A stretch of DNA of 64,000 nucleotides from Ancylostoma caninum (Eukaryota; Nematoda; Chromadorea; Rhabditida; Ancylostomatidae), in contig JBAJFG010000330.1 in the NCBI GenBank assembly GCA_037903475.1, positions 310,001-374,000 of the forward strand, in the 5' to 3' direction. Within the stretch, counting starts at the first letter, position 1, and each line of letters starts with the position of its first letter. Positions 11,371 to 20,466 of the stretch are shown here, in pieces. A program made the position numbers and the translations under genes. The notes beneath the pieces were generated by a model that was given only the letters and a program-made list of their open reading frames with translations, ran no database searches and was not told where the DNA came from.

Positions 11371-12075
11371 TCAGTCGCTCAAGGGAGGAGCAGCATCAAT
11401 ATCGGGGAACGCTTCCACCAATTCACCGTGAATAGGAAGAAGTTTGAGTTTTCCAACGAACCTTAGATTATTTACAGTTACTCTGTATTGATACAGTAAC
11501 AGCTTGCTAACAAACCGTGTTGCTTCACTGAGTTGCTCCGGTGAGTAATACTGCTCAAGCTCGTAAAAGTGAACATGTTTCTTGGCCATAGAGAAGCCCT
11601 GAACCGAGCGCAGTTGTTTTATTATGTGAGCAAGTTTGAGACAAAAGTTACTTCATCCACGTATTCCCTAGCCTCTTTCGATAGTTTGTGGTATTTTTCA
11701 AGAAAACGCATCATCTTCTCATAAAGGGGAGGGCTTTCTTTTTTTGCTTTCTCTCTGATCTGCAATGGGCAGATTTGACCAATGCCACAGAAATCGGCCA
11801 CAAACTCACCGCGTCTTCTTTATTTCCCAAGAATTGCTGGCTTTCAATGAACATCAAATCCTTGGAACTCATCCTTGATACCCGCATCACGAAGTCGAGA
11901 GCAGCACTTTCATCTGGATACACATAATGTTGGCTTGACGTTTTCTTTGCCCTCTGCTAGGGGTATATGAGTAGGGGAGGGGGAAATTCCGTCACTCACC
12001 AGCTTTCAGAACATCTGGCCAAATCGCATAAGTGGTAGACACTACAGAAAATGCGAAGAAGACCTTGTACTGCAT
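11371..12075 (-). CDS. FAR-like secreted fatty-acid/retinol-binding protein (left-arm copy)
   Basis: Five exons on the minus strand: 12000-12075, 11810-11913, 11652-11759, 11516-11598, 11371-11461. All introns are GT-AG and phases match (1,0,0,2), giving about 153 aa. The protein starts with a signal peptide (MQYKVFFAFSVVSTTYA), then helical FAR-type segments: DLMFIESQQFLGNKEDA, PPLYEKMMRFLEKYHKLSKE, EYVDEGFSMAKKHVHFY and a C-terminal LKLLPIHGELVEAFPDI. This order matches the nematode FAR (Gp-FAR-1) family, small secreted helical proteins that bind fatty acids and retinol. The family is usually about 180-190 aa, so this is a short member. The last intron is only 54 nt. Two paralogues with near-identical exon lengths lie at 49991-50695 and 28875-29569. 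Family call is from memory of motifs. Confidence 0.68.
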
Positions 12076-12579
12076 GTGCGTACAATGAAATGAAGCATAC
12101 CCAACTTGGCTAGCGATGTAAGATATCAGAGAAGGATATAGCTTATGTAATAATTCGAGTTGATCATCGCAGATGACCGAGCAACATATTCGTGTGATGG
12201 TTCCCTAATGAAGACCACTTGTAATGCTTTCCTCAAATCATATGACAAGTGCTAGGACTGAGGTTGTGGTTTACTGCTCCTCCGGCAATAACAGAGGGCG
12301 CTCCGCCGATGTGCATGTGTCTTTGAGAGTGCTTGTTTCTTGAAAAGATTACAAGTTTTAATTCCTGACTCGAATACCAGGGCTCGTATCCAATAAATTT
12401 TATCCGGTTGGATATACGACCTCTAGCGGATATGGTGGTGGTTTCAATGAATCTGCTACGGGGTAATTTATACTAGTTGCGTGCTCAGTCGCGCATCAGT
12501 CGCAGGCATCCATTTGCAAATGATTTTTTATGAAGACCGGTCAACACGGCATATCTTACTTCTTATTAATTGACAGTTC
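12076..12579. other. Upstream region of left FAR-like gene
   Basis: Non-coding; matched in the right arm at about 49500-49990. Candidate promoter region for the minus-strand gene, but no convincing TATA box or other site was identified. Confidence 0.35.
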
Positions 12580-12870
12580 ATGTGTGTGTGCGTGTGTGTG
12601 CACGAGAACCAGCCATCAAAAATGAAAAAAAAAACTTACACCATTGTGTACAGCGCGTCGAGTTATGTGCAGAAATGTGGTAGGTTTTGATTTTTACCTT
12701 GATTTACAGGTGTTTTGGGCCACTTCAGTCATGTGCAGACATGTTAATGGCTGACAGTTGTTTTGATCACGGTCGGAATGAATGAGATAGGCTTCTGATT
12801 GCGAGACCATATAAAAGGAAAAGAAGGGTAGGACACCTCTACTCAGACAAAGTATCGCACACATGCGTAG
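12580..12870. repeat. Interspersed repeat family, copy 1 of 3
   Basis: A TG/CA run followed by a conserved ~250-bp body (containing CATGTTAATGG and CGGTCGGAATGAATGAGATAGG). Other copies are at about 30770-31100 (reverse orientation, with a greatly expanded CA run) and 49230-49500 (the right-arm partner). The body looks like one end of an unrecognised element whose terminus is a CA microsatellite. Confidence 0.7.
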
Positions 12871-13562
12871 GACTACTGCAGGGCACCCGGAGGGCTTGCT
12901 CAGGAGACCCGATCTGTTACAGACCGCAATTCCCGATTTAGTCCCCTGCAAGTCCCGGTGTCCTCCTGCGCATGTCCCGAAATGGGTTTTTTGAACAAAA
13001 TTTATCATCTCCACTACCGCTCGAGGACTTTGAACTGACCTACCGATCATTTACCATTGGTTTTCGTTGCTTCACGGCCAAAGATTGGCGACTTCATTTT
13101 TGATATGTATTGATTGTGGGCGGGTCGCAATGAGAACTCTGACGATTATCGTCGACAATGATACATCGCTGGAGAGGTGCTATACTCCTCGCGACGCCAC
13201 ATCGCCAAAGTTTGACGATAGCCCGTCGCTGAAGATGGGCGATCGCCAGTCGCCAAAGTTTGGCGATCGCCTGTCGTCGAGAAGCATCGACGATGGCGAC
13301 CGGAGCGCCTAGGTCTTCAATTTTCAGAAACCGCTCGCTTCTTACTCCTATTTCTTCACCACTGACATGATCAGGGTCAAGCGTCCGATGGGAATTTTCC
13401 ATAAGGGGGTCGTATGGGAGGAGGCTGGGAAGGGGGAGGGGTCGTATTGGTGAGCTGTGGGTGGGGTACGTAGAGGGGTGGCTTGACCATTGAATGTAAT
13501 TTCGTGATTTTTCCATGACATGACAAATGACGTTCCGCCCAAAAATGATCACGTCATATCGA

Positions 13563-13925
13563 ATTGAAGCAGGACTGGTTGGCAGCGTATGAGAGATCGG
13601 CTCCAGCGCACTCATAGGTTCGATCCCCGGCGCCTTCAGTAGATTTTTGCACGGGTCGGAATCACTTTAGAATCAAATGTGGAATAAAGAGGGTGGAAAT
13701 GTTTAAAAAATAGAGTGTGGGTAGTGAGATCAATCGATTGCACATGCGAGGAATCGCCTGCAGGGCCATCAGAACCTGGAAAAGTAGGGTGAATTAGACC
13801 TCGTGTCGAAGTTCTCCGACTCGAAATCAGCAAATACTTTACAACGCATCCATAGAGGACGATCAGCTCTATCTTTTGCCAGAGTTTCATTTTTCTAGAT
13901 CTTCATATGCTTTTGGGAGCACGAT
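13563..13925 (+). mobile_element. tRNA-derived SINE-like unit (copy A)
   Basis: The head resembles a tRNA (A-box region TGGTTGGCAGCGTATG, B box GGTTCGATCCCCGG). It is followed by TTTTTGCACGGGTCGGAA and a ~250-bp tail that also occurs, inverted, at 14683-15050. A pol III-type SINE is the simplest reading; no flanking duplication was found. Confidence 0.55.
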
Positions 13926-14171
13926 GAGAAATTTCTCAAATTTTCGGGTCTCCGAGAGAAAATTTCCCATCTAACCCACGCAAGCAGGAACAATTATTGG
14001 AGTGCGATAATGGGGATGAAGAATCGATGCTTGGAGTTCTATTACGTGAAGGTAGTGAAATTTCGGTAAAAGGCAAACTCTCCTCATGGGAGTTGAAGAA
14101 GTAAAAATCTCGCAATTTGAGCAGATGGTGAAAATGGAGTAAATCTGTTTGGCAAGTCACTGAGAAACGAA

Positions 14172-14682
14172 TTGCAGATATCACGAAAACTTTTCTTCTA
14201 CGAGTTTCAGTTGGGAAATTTCCCATTTAAATACAGAATCTGGCTCCACGAAGTTAGCTCGTTTTCCCGCAATTTAGATGGGAAATCGATGGTAAATTCG
14301 CCAAATTTCCCATCGATTTCCCATCATCAGTTGCTTTCTTGTAGTTTCTACTGTTATTTCGAAATAGCGTAGTGCCTTATATGCGCGCGCCCGTGCCGAC
14401 GCCCCGCCCACAGGCTATATAAGGTCGGCGCAGCCTCAGTTGTAATATCTCTATCGACGATTCGCTCCGAATAAAAGGATTGCGAAATACCCCTAGACCA
14501 TCCTACACAGGCCGCTCCCGTCACATTTGCAGATATCACAAAAACTTTTCTCCTATGAGTTTTAGTTGAGGAAATTTCCCACTTTAGTACTGAATCTGGC
14601 TCCACGAAGTTCGCTCGTTTTCCCGCAATTCAGATGGAAATCGATGGGAAATTCGCCGAATTTCCCATCGATTTCCCATCAA
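14172..14682. repeat. ~150-bp direct repeat flanking an LTR-like promoter segment
   Basis: Near-copies at about 14172-14325 and 14529-14682 each end in nested GGGAAATCGATGG / TTTCCCATCGATTTCCC palindromic motifs. Between them lie CTATATAAGG (about 14415) and AATAAAAGG (about 14471), as in an LTR. No coding region is attached. Confidence 0.5.
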
Positions 14683-15050
14683 GCTCCCAAAAACATGAGG
14701 TCTAGAAAAATGAAACTCTGGCAGAAGAAAGAGCTGATCGTCCTCTATAGACAGATAGAAAAACATTCGCTGATTTTGAGTCAGAGAACCTCAGTACGAG
14801 GTCTAAGTAACCCTGGTTTTCCACAAACTGGCGTCCCCATGAATGCGAATTCTCGCATGTTTTATCGATCGATTTCGCTTCCCTCACTTCATTTTCAAGC
14901 CTTTAAATCCTCTCTACTCCACACTAAATCCTGAACGGTTCCAACCTGTGCAAAAACTTTTTGGAGGCGCCGGGAATCGAACCCGTGGGCGCGCAAATGC
15001 CAACGCTGAAACCGATTCCTCGCATGCTCTGCCAATCAGACCTGTTTTGA
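14683..15050 (-). mobile_element. tRNA-derived SINE-like unit (copy B, inverted)
   Basis: The tRNA-like head lies at about 14969-15042 on the minus strand (A-box region TTGGCAGAGCATG, B box GGGTTCGATTCCCGG). The tail shares GAGTTTCATTTTTCTAGA-type sequence with copy A. Together the two copies form a large inverted pair around 13926-14682. Confidence 0.55.
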
Positions 15051-15225
15051 CATGTAATGACACGATTGTTCCTGCTGGTAGTCTGGTCCGATCGGATAAG
15101 GAAGAATGCATATCGACCTCAGTGTTGTTTTAGCTCCAATTTTGGGTCTTTAATGTGTTTCTTTTGTGTCTTCTTCCTTGAAACTGTTCAGTATTTCAGC
15201 GTACAGAGAAAACATGCGGAAGCAG

Positions 15226-15291
15226 AAGAGGGGAGGGGAGGGGGGGGGGGCGTGAAAAGGTGGGGGTTGGACGAGGGAATAGGGGGGGGGT
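15226..15291 (+). other. G-rich tract
   Basis: Several runs of 4-10 G within about 65 bp; capable on paper of forming a G-quadruplex. No gene nearby explains it. Confidence 0.6.
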
Positions 15292-15442
15292 CATATTGAG
15301 GATCGGTTTTTCCTATCGTCATGCTTGATCCTGGACATGATGCAATCTCTTATAAAAGCGTTTACTACCTCATCAACCATATCGGATACTGTCTTTCTAC
15401 CACAGTTCACCTCTTCATCTCTTCACCTCTCTGAAGCATATA

Positions 15443-16569
15443 TCCGAAGCAAAACCTCAAATCAAATACGATAGATTTCACTGATGTATAATACATTAGA
15501 TAATAGACTAGCTGTGCAGCTGTGTGCGCACACCTTGATCTAATCGCAAAGAATAAACATTACTAGACCCTACTCGCCTACACAAAATGTTGAAAAGCAT
15601 TTCTGATAGCACCTAAAACTTGCTCACCTAAAAACTTGTCGACAACTTGTTTCACATTCCCTTGCTGACAAGTTGCACACCTAGAAAGTATGTTTTTTCT
15701 CTTTTCCTCTCTATTTTTTTCTTTGGTTTTCGATAGAAAACCACAGTCGGAGCTGTATGAAGAACCCATTCTTCACTTCAGAATAACGTTTTCACATATA
15801 AGGACCTCTTGTGATATGTTCCCCGTGAGGGTACACTGTCACACCGTAACCACATCTTTTCCTGTTTGCATTCATATTGAGTCTTTTACATCTATCTCAC
15901 TCGCTCAATCATTAACATTCTTTCCTTTTTTTCTTTCACTCTCACTGAAGCAACGTTCTAGTGTTTCTTGCAAATTTCTGAATTTTGGAGATTTTGTATT
16001 AAAATTGTGGAAACAGTCGCAGATTATGAAAATACATAATCCATTGAGCTGAGAGGAATATTACTTCTGTTTTTAGGTCCATGTCGGCCTACTGCAGCCC
16101 GTATGTCATGTCTCAGCAACTCTTTCATCAGTATGTAGCAAATAAATAAGTGAAAGTTGAGCGAAATCCTCAAATCGAAGACTGAGGCGCTCCGTCGCCG
16201 ATTGCTCGGGCATATATAGGGTGTTTTAAGAAACCTTTGGTCCATAATTACGTTTAATCTGTCATTTGAGCAGATGTATGCGTAATCAGTATCGGTTCTG
16301 TTCACAGATGAGTTCTGAAAAAAGGGAGTTCATCATACAGATGTCATCCTTTCACTACTCCCACCAATTCTTCTCCGTCCTTTGAACTTATTTTAGCTTC
16401 CTAATGTTACGTAGTCGTAATAACAAATCGTGCTAACTCTCAAATGTTTGCCTGGTCTTTTCGAACAAAGCCCAAGGTGAGTGACGTTTTTTGTCTCGCA
16501 GCTCGTTCGCATCTTTTTGAGAGCTGCCTAACTTCTTACATAATGCTCGATATTCATGACTGTCCGGCC
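15443..16569. other. Arm sequence with no recognised gene
   Basis: Matched at about 46790-47902 in the right arm. At about 15585-15680 it holds a TTGTCGACAAC-rich stretch of the repeat type that dominates 26-28 kb. Short ORFs (15690-16052; 16024-16305 minus) have no domain. Confidence 0.4.
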
Positions 16570-18050
16570 TCGTGATGTGGCCTTTGAACGGACAGTAGTC
16601 TGCAGGAAGCGTTTATTGGCGAAGCAAATGGACAACTGACTCAGCGTCACTGGACAAACCCCAGATGAACATATTCAGAACCTGGAAGCATTGTTTGAGA
16701 GAATCTCCAGTTATGGGTTCCGTGTGCGCATCGACAAATGCCACTTCATGATGCCGGAGATAAGATACCTCGGCAACATCGTTGACAAAGACGGACGACG
16801 CGCTAATCCTGAAAAAGTCCGAGCTATCACTAAGATGCCGCCTGCAAAAGACCAGACACAACTGCACTCTCTGCTTGGAATGATAAACTACTACGGGGCC
16901 TTCATACCAGACATGCGTCGTCTTCGGGCTCCCTTCGACGCCCCATTGAAGAAGGACACACCGTTCGTGTGGTCATCTGAGTGTCAGGAAGCTTTTCAGA
17001 AAGCCAAGGATGTCCTGACGTCACCGTTACTGCTCACTCATTACGACCCAAAGTGGAGCTCATTGTTGCAGCCGATGCTTCCGACTATGGGATAGGAGCA
17101 GTGATTCTACATCGCTACCCTGATGGAAGTGAGAAAGCAACATACCATGCTAGCCGCAGCCTCACTGACACAGAGAAGAAGTATGGTCAAATCGAAAAAG
17201 AAGGACTCGCTCTGGTCTACGCCGTCCGCAAATTTCACAGGTACCTTTTTGAACGACAATTCACCCTTCTCACTGACCATAAACCGCTAGTTGCGATTTT
17301 CGGCAGCAAAAATGGAATTCCAGTATACACAGCAAACCGACTTCTCCACTGGTCACTCATACTTCGCTGCTACAATTTCAAAATCGAGTACCGCAAAACC
17401 ACAGAATTTGGGCAGGCTGACGCATTGTCCCGACTAACGTTTGTACCAGGCATCGAAGGTGGTCTCGTCGTCCGCATTGTAGTTGAATACAGGTAGGTCG
17501 CGGATTTATGGATCATTCGGGATTGCGGTGGAGGTGGGGGTGGCGGGCTGACGTGTGGTGGCATTCTTCTGGTCGACTAGGTGAGTCACGAGCTGCTGAA
17601 GCATTTGCTTCTGTTGTGACTGGGCCGTGAGTAATTCGGCAAGCCAGGTGGGTGCTTCTCCAGCTGTAGCGACTTGAGCGACTCGGCATCGTGCAGGCTT
17701 GGCTTGCCTTGGTAGTTGAGGTTCAGTCCGGATCGCCAGTGATTTGGCCTTTATTGGCGTTTATTGGCGAAGCAAATGGACAACTGACTCAACGTCACTA
17801 GACCAGCCCTTTTATAGGGCTCGGTCGGTGTGTTTGTAAACAGACACAGTACAATGTCCATGAGCAGTGAAATAACACCGAGAGCGGTTATTGCTCAACT
17901 CAAGAGTGTTCGCCTATGATACAACACCTCGCATTGACCAATTCTTTGAAATCTGGCCAACTCCAACATCTTTATGACATTCATTTGATGTGTGGTGGAA
18001 GGAGTCCGCGCGGAGAAACATTATACTGGTATGATGTTACTTAGTTCTTG
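16570..18050. mobile_element. Rearranged Ty3/gypsy remnant: inverted pol fused to gag (left arm)
   Basis: A pol segment (plus strand, 16662-17460) abuts, near 17466, the N-terminal part of a gag ORF on the minus strand (about 17440-17700). The outer part (17740-18050, minus) is LTR-like, with a TATAAAAGGG box and AATAAACGCC near 17760-17815. A ~43-bp LTR-tail copy (GCGTTTATTGGCGAAGCAAA...) recurs in the same orientation at 16608-16651 and 17757-17800, so the pol segment lies between two LTR fragments but is flipped relative to gag. The same junction exists in the right arm. Confidence 0.8.
16662..17496 (+). pseudogene. Ty3/gypsy RT thumb-RNase H fragment (left)
   Basis: The frame starts just after the RT active-site box (QTPDEHIQNLEALFERIS) and includes YLGNIVDKDG, LGMINYYGAFIPDMRRLRA and QEAFQKAKDVL. 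It continues into RNase H: VAADASDYGIGAVI, KKYGQIEKEGLALVYAVRKF and LTDHKPL, ending ADALSRL. A one-base deletion after DPK (near 17052) shifts the frame. RT fingers/palm, integrase and protease are absent. The last codons before the stop read into antisense gag sequence. Confidence 0.88.
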
Positions 18051-18504
18051 TGGACGGGTTACTCGATTAAAGGCAGCACCCACGGAAATTTTCGCCTCTT
18101 GAACTTTTACTTTTTCTTGGCTAACTGAGTCCACTGATTCCAGATATAGTGTTAAAAATTAACGAAAGTTGCAAAATCCCCAGTTTTGAAATTGCCTAAT
18201 CCGAGCGGCCGATAGAAATTGGACGAGTGATCCGTTCACTGTGTTGTCGCCGCAGGGGATGTGATCAATGCCGCCGTGTTCTATCAGCTGATTCATGCCT
18301 GCCATATAAGGCATCTCCCGCATGGTCTTGTTTTTTCTCGTTTTTCTTTGCTTTTTTACATTGTTGTTGTTTCATTCTTTTTGAGAATGGTCACCTATAG
18401 TCCAGAGAAATCCTTATTCGTAAATATTTACGTGTCGTTGTTGGTAAACACAATTTACTACTTCTTACACTTATCGTTGTATTTATAGAGGGAATATTGT
18501 TGCA

Positions 18505-20295
18505 ATGCCTTCGCAACGTCACGCTGGAAAGAGAAGCTCGACGTCATTAGTGCCTGAGACCTCAAAAAGAGGTAGGATGGAGGAGAAAGAGGCAAGTGTT
18601 CCTTTCATATGAATGAGCATGTGAACGTGGAAATGTATCTGCATGTTTGCATGTATCAAATTAGAATCTGGGTGAAGCAACAAATTGGGAGCAAATTTGG
18701 CACACTTGTCATTTGTTAGCGGATAGCTGTTATACACTAGATGTTTTCAAGAATTATCGATTGCCGAATCGATTTTATCGATTTTTCAAAATTTTATGGG
18801 AGCAAAACTGGAAACATGCCTGCTGGGGTTATGCCATGTGCTGTGCACGAATCTGATGGGCACGCTGCACGAAAATATCGATTTATCGATTTTATCGATT
18901 TTTCAAAATTTTATGGGAGCAAAACTGAAAACATGCCTGCTGGGGTTATGCCATGTGCTGTGCACGAATCTGATGGGCACGCTGCACGAAAATATCGATT
19001 TATCGATTTTATCGATTTTTCAAAAAATTTCGCGAGCGACACCGAAAACATGCCTGCTGGGGTTATGCCATGTGCTGTGCACGAATCTGATGGGCACGCT
19101 GCACGAAAATATCGATTTATCGATTTTATCGATTTTTCGAAAATTTTCGCGAGAGACACCGAAAGCATGCCTGCTGGGGTTATGCCATGTGCTGTGCACG
19201 AATCTGATGGGCACGCTGCACGAAAATATCGATTTATCGATTTTATCGATTTTTCGAAAATTTTCGCGGGAGACACCGAAAGCATGCCTGCTGGGGTTAT
19301 GCCATGTGCTGTGCACGAATCTGATGGGCACGCTGCACGAAAATATCGATTTATCGATTTTATCGATTTTTCGAAAATTTTCGCGAGAGACACCGAAAGC
19401 ATGCCTGCTGGGGTTATGCCATGTGCTGTGCACGAATCTGATGGGCACGCTGCACGAAAATATCGATTTATCGATTTTATCGATTTTTCTCATGTCTCAG
19501 GGTTCGGACAGTTCGGATGGGGAAGGTGAAGTGTGCCCGGTGGCCATAGGGAATCCCGACTCATCGTATGTTTTGGAAACATACAGGAGGCGAAATTACT
19601 GTACTTCTCAGGATACGAGCGGCGATTCCCTGTAAATGCAGCCATTTTATTTTGTACATGCATCTCCTGAAAACGAAATCGTTCAGATTCTGCCGTTTGC
19701 TGAACAGGAGGTTCGAACCTTCTCGTTCAGCCAACACGCGTTGGTGCACATGTGGCACATGTGTAGCCTTCCCTATGGCAAGAGAAAACGTGTGCTGCCA
19801 AGAGTTGGTGGATGTGAACACCTCAGTACACACTGAGGTGTTCACAAGGGTGTCGGAGAAGTTGAAGAGTGTCTCAGGCCGGTGCATTGTCGAGCACCCC
19901 TCTTTCCAAAAGTTTGTTCTAGATAAAGAGGTAATGAAGAGAAAATGCATTTTTACATAATCAAGGAAACCGTCTCAACTTTTTTTAGGGAATCTCTCTA
20001 TGGATAGAGAATAAGAGGTTCGAGTGTGGACCTAAAAGTAGTACTTCACTCACTATGGACGAGCCACGGCACGTGCTATAATTTTTGTTAGGTTCTTCTA
20101 TGATACGAAAGATGAGCATTATTCAGGAGATATCGGTACTATGCGTACAGATGCTTCGTCCTCTGGGCCTATGGACATGTTGGTTTGGGGAAAAGACTGG
20201 AAATCCCTGCATGCGTACGAAAAGCGATAATGGAGACGTATCCATCACAGAGTGGATACGTCGGTTTTAGGGTGCGATTTCCTACCATGTTGTGA
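18505..20295 (+). CDS. Small protein with P2X7-type cytoplasmic (P2RX7_C) domain, transposon-borne
   Basis: Exons: 18505-18591, 19501-19631, 19708-19930, 19989 to about 20016, 20127-20295, about 210 aa. Intron 1 has a GC donor (GAG|GCAAGT) and an AG acceptor, and contains the 117-bp array. Other phases fit if exon 4 ends at AG|GTTCGA. The N-terminus is basic then acidic (SKRGRMEEKE, then GSDSSDGEGEVCP). The domain shows RWCTCGTC, ENVCCQEL, CIVEHPSFQKFVLDKE, RYRYYAYRCFVLWAYG, LEIPACVRKAI and SGYVGF. These match in order the WCxCGxC...CC...C...YR...PxC...GF pattern of the zinc-binding C-terminal domain of P2X7 receptors. No channel part is present. Function in the transposon is unknown; DNA or nucleotide binding is speculation. 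Confidence 0.8.
18749..19490. repeat. 117-bp tandem array (about six copies) within intron 1
   Basis: Six copies at exact 117-bp spacing (marker CATGCCTGCTGGGG at 18815, 18932, 19049, 19166, 19283, 19400). Each carries ATCGATTTATCGATTTTATCGA. Because 117 is a multiple of three, long ORFs run through it on both strands; these are not taken as genes. The last copy runs directly into the exon 2 acceptor (CTCATGTCTCAG at 19500). Confidence 0.95.
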
Positions 20296-20466
20296 CTTGT
20301 TTCACAAAACTTAGCAATCACTTTTATTTTTCCTGTTTAGGAGTCCAGTTCTAGCACTGATGTTGTGGATGAAGAGATTTGGTATAATAAAGATTTTTGT
20401 TGAGGATGTTGCGTACATTACACATATGTCTTGGAAAAAAAGTTTATTAGCAACTGTTAGTAAATA

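Larger units (their letters stand above)
13196..15442. other. Left-arm block with no counterpart in the right arm
   Basis: Right-arm homology stops at about 13195 and resumes at about 15443. The block holds GCGATCGCC-rich sequence (13200-13312), two SINE-like units in opposite orientation, repeated ~150-bp segments and a G-rich tract. The right arm has unrelated DNA here (47906-48869). Confidence 0.75.

Noticed and set aside
14969..15042. Functional tRNA gene on the minus strand
   Set aside because: A and B boxes are present, but a proper acceptor stem and anticodon arm could not be drawn, and the sequence continues into a tail shared with another tRNA-like unit; a SINE head is more likely.
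18741..19635. ORFs of 262 and 279 codons on the plus strand and 163 on the minus strand
   Set aside because: The unit is exactly 117 bp (39 codons), so any stop-free unit gives long ORFs in several frames. The array lies in an intron by the splice model.
18505..20295. A genuine P2X receptor gene
   Set aside because: Only the cytoplasmic C-terminal domain is encoded. There are no transmembrane helices or ATP-binding ectodomain, and the exons lie within transposon ends.
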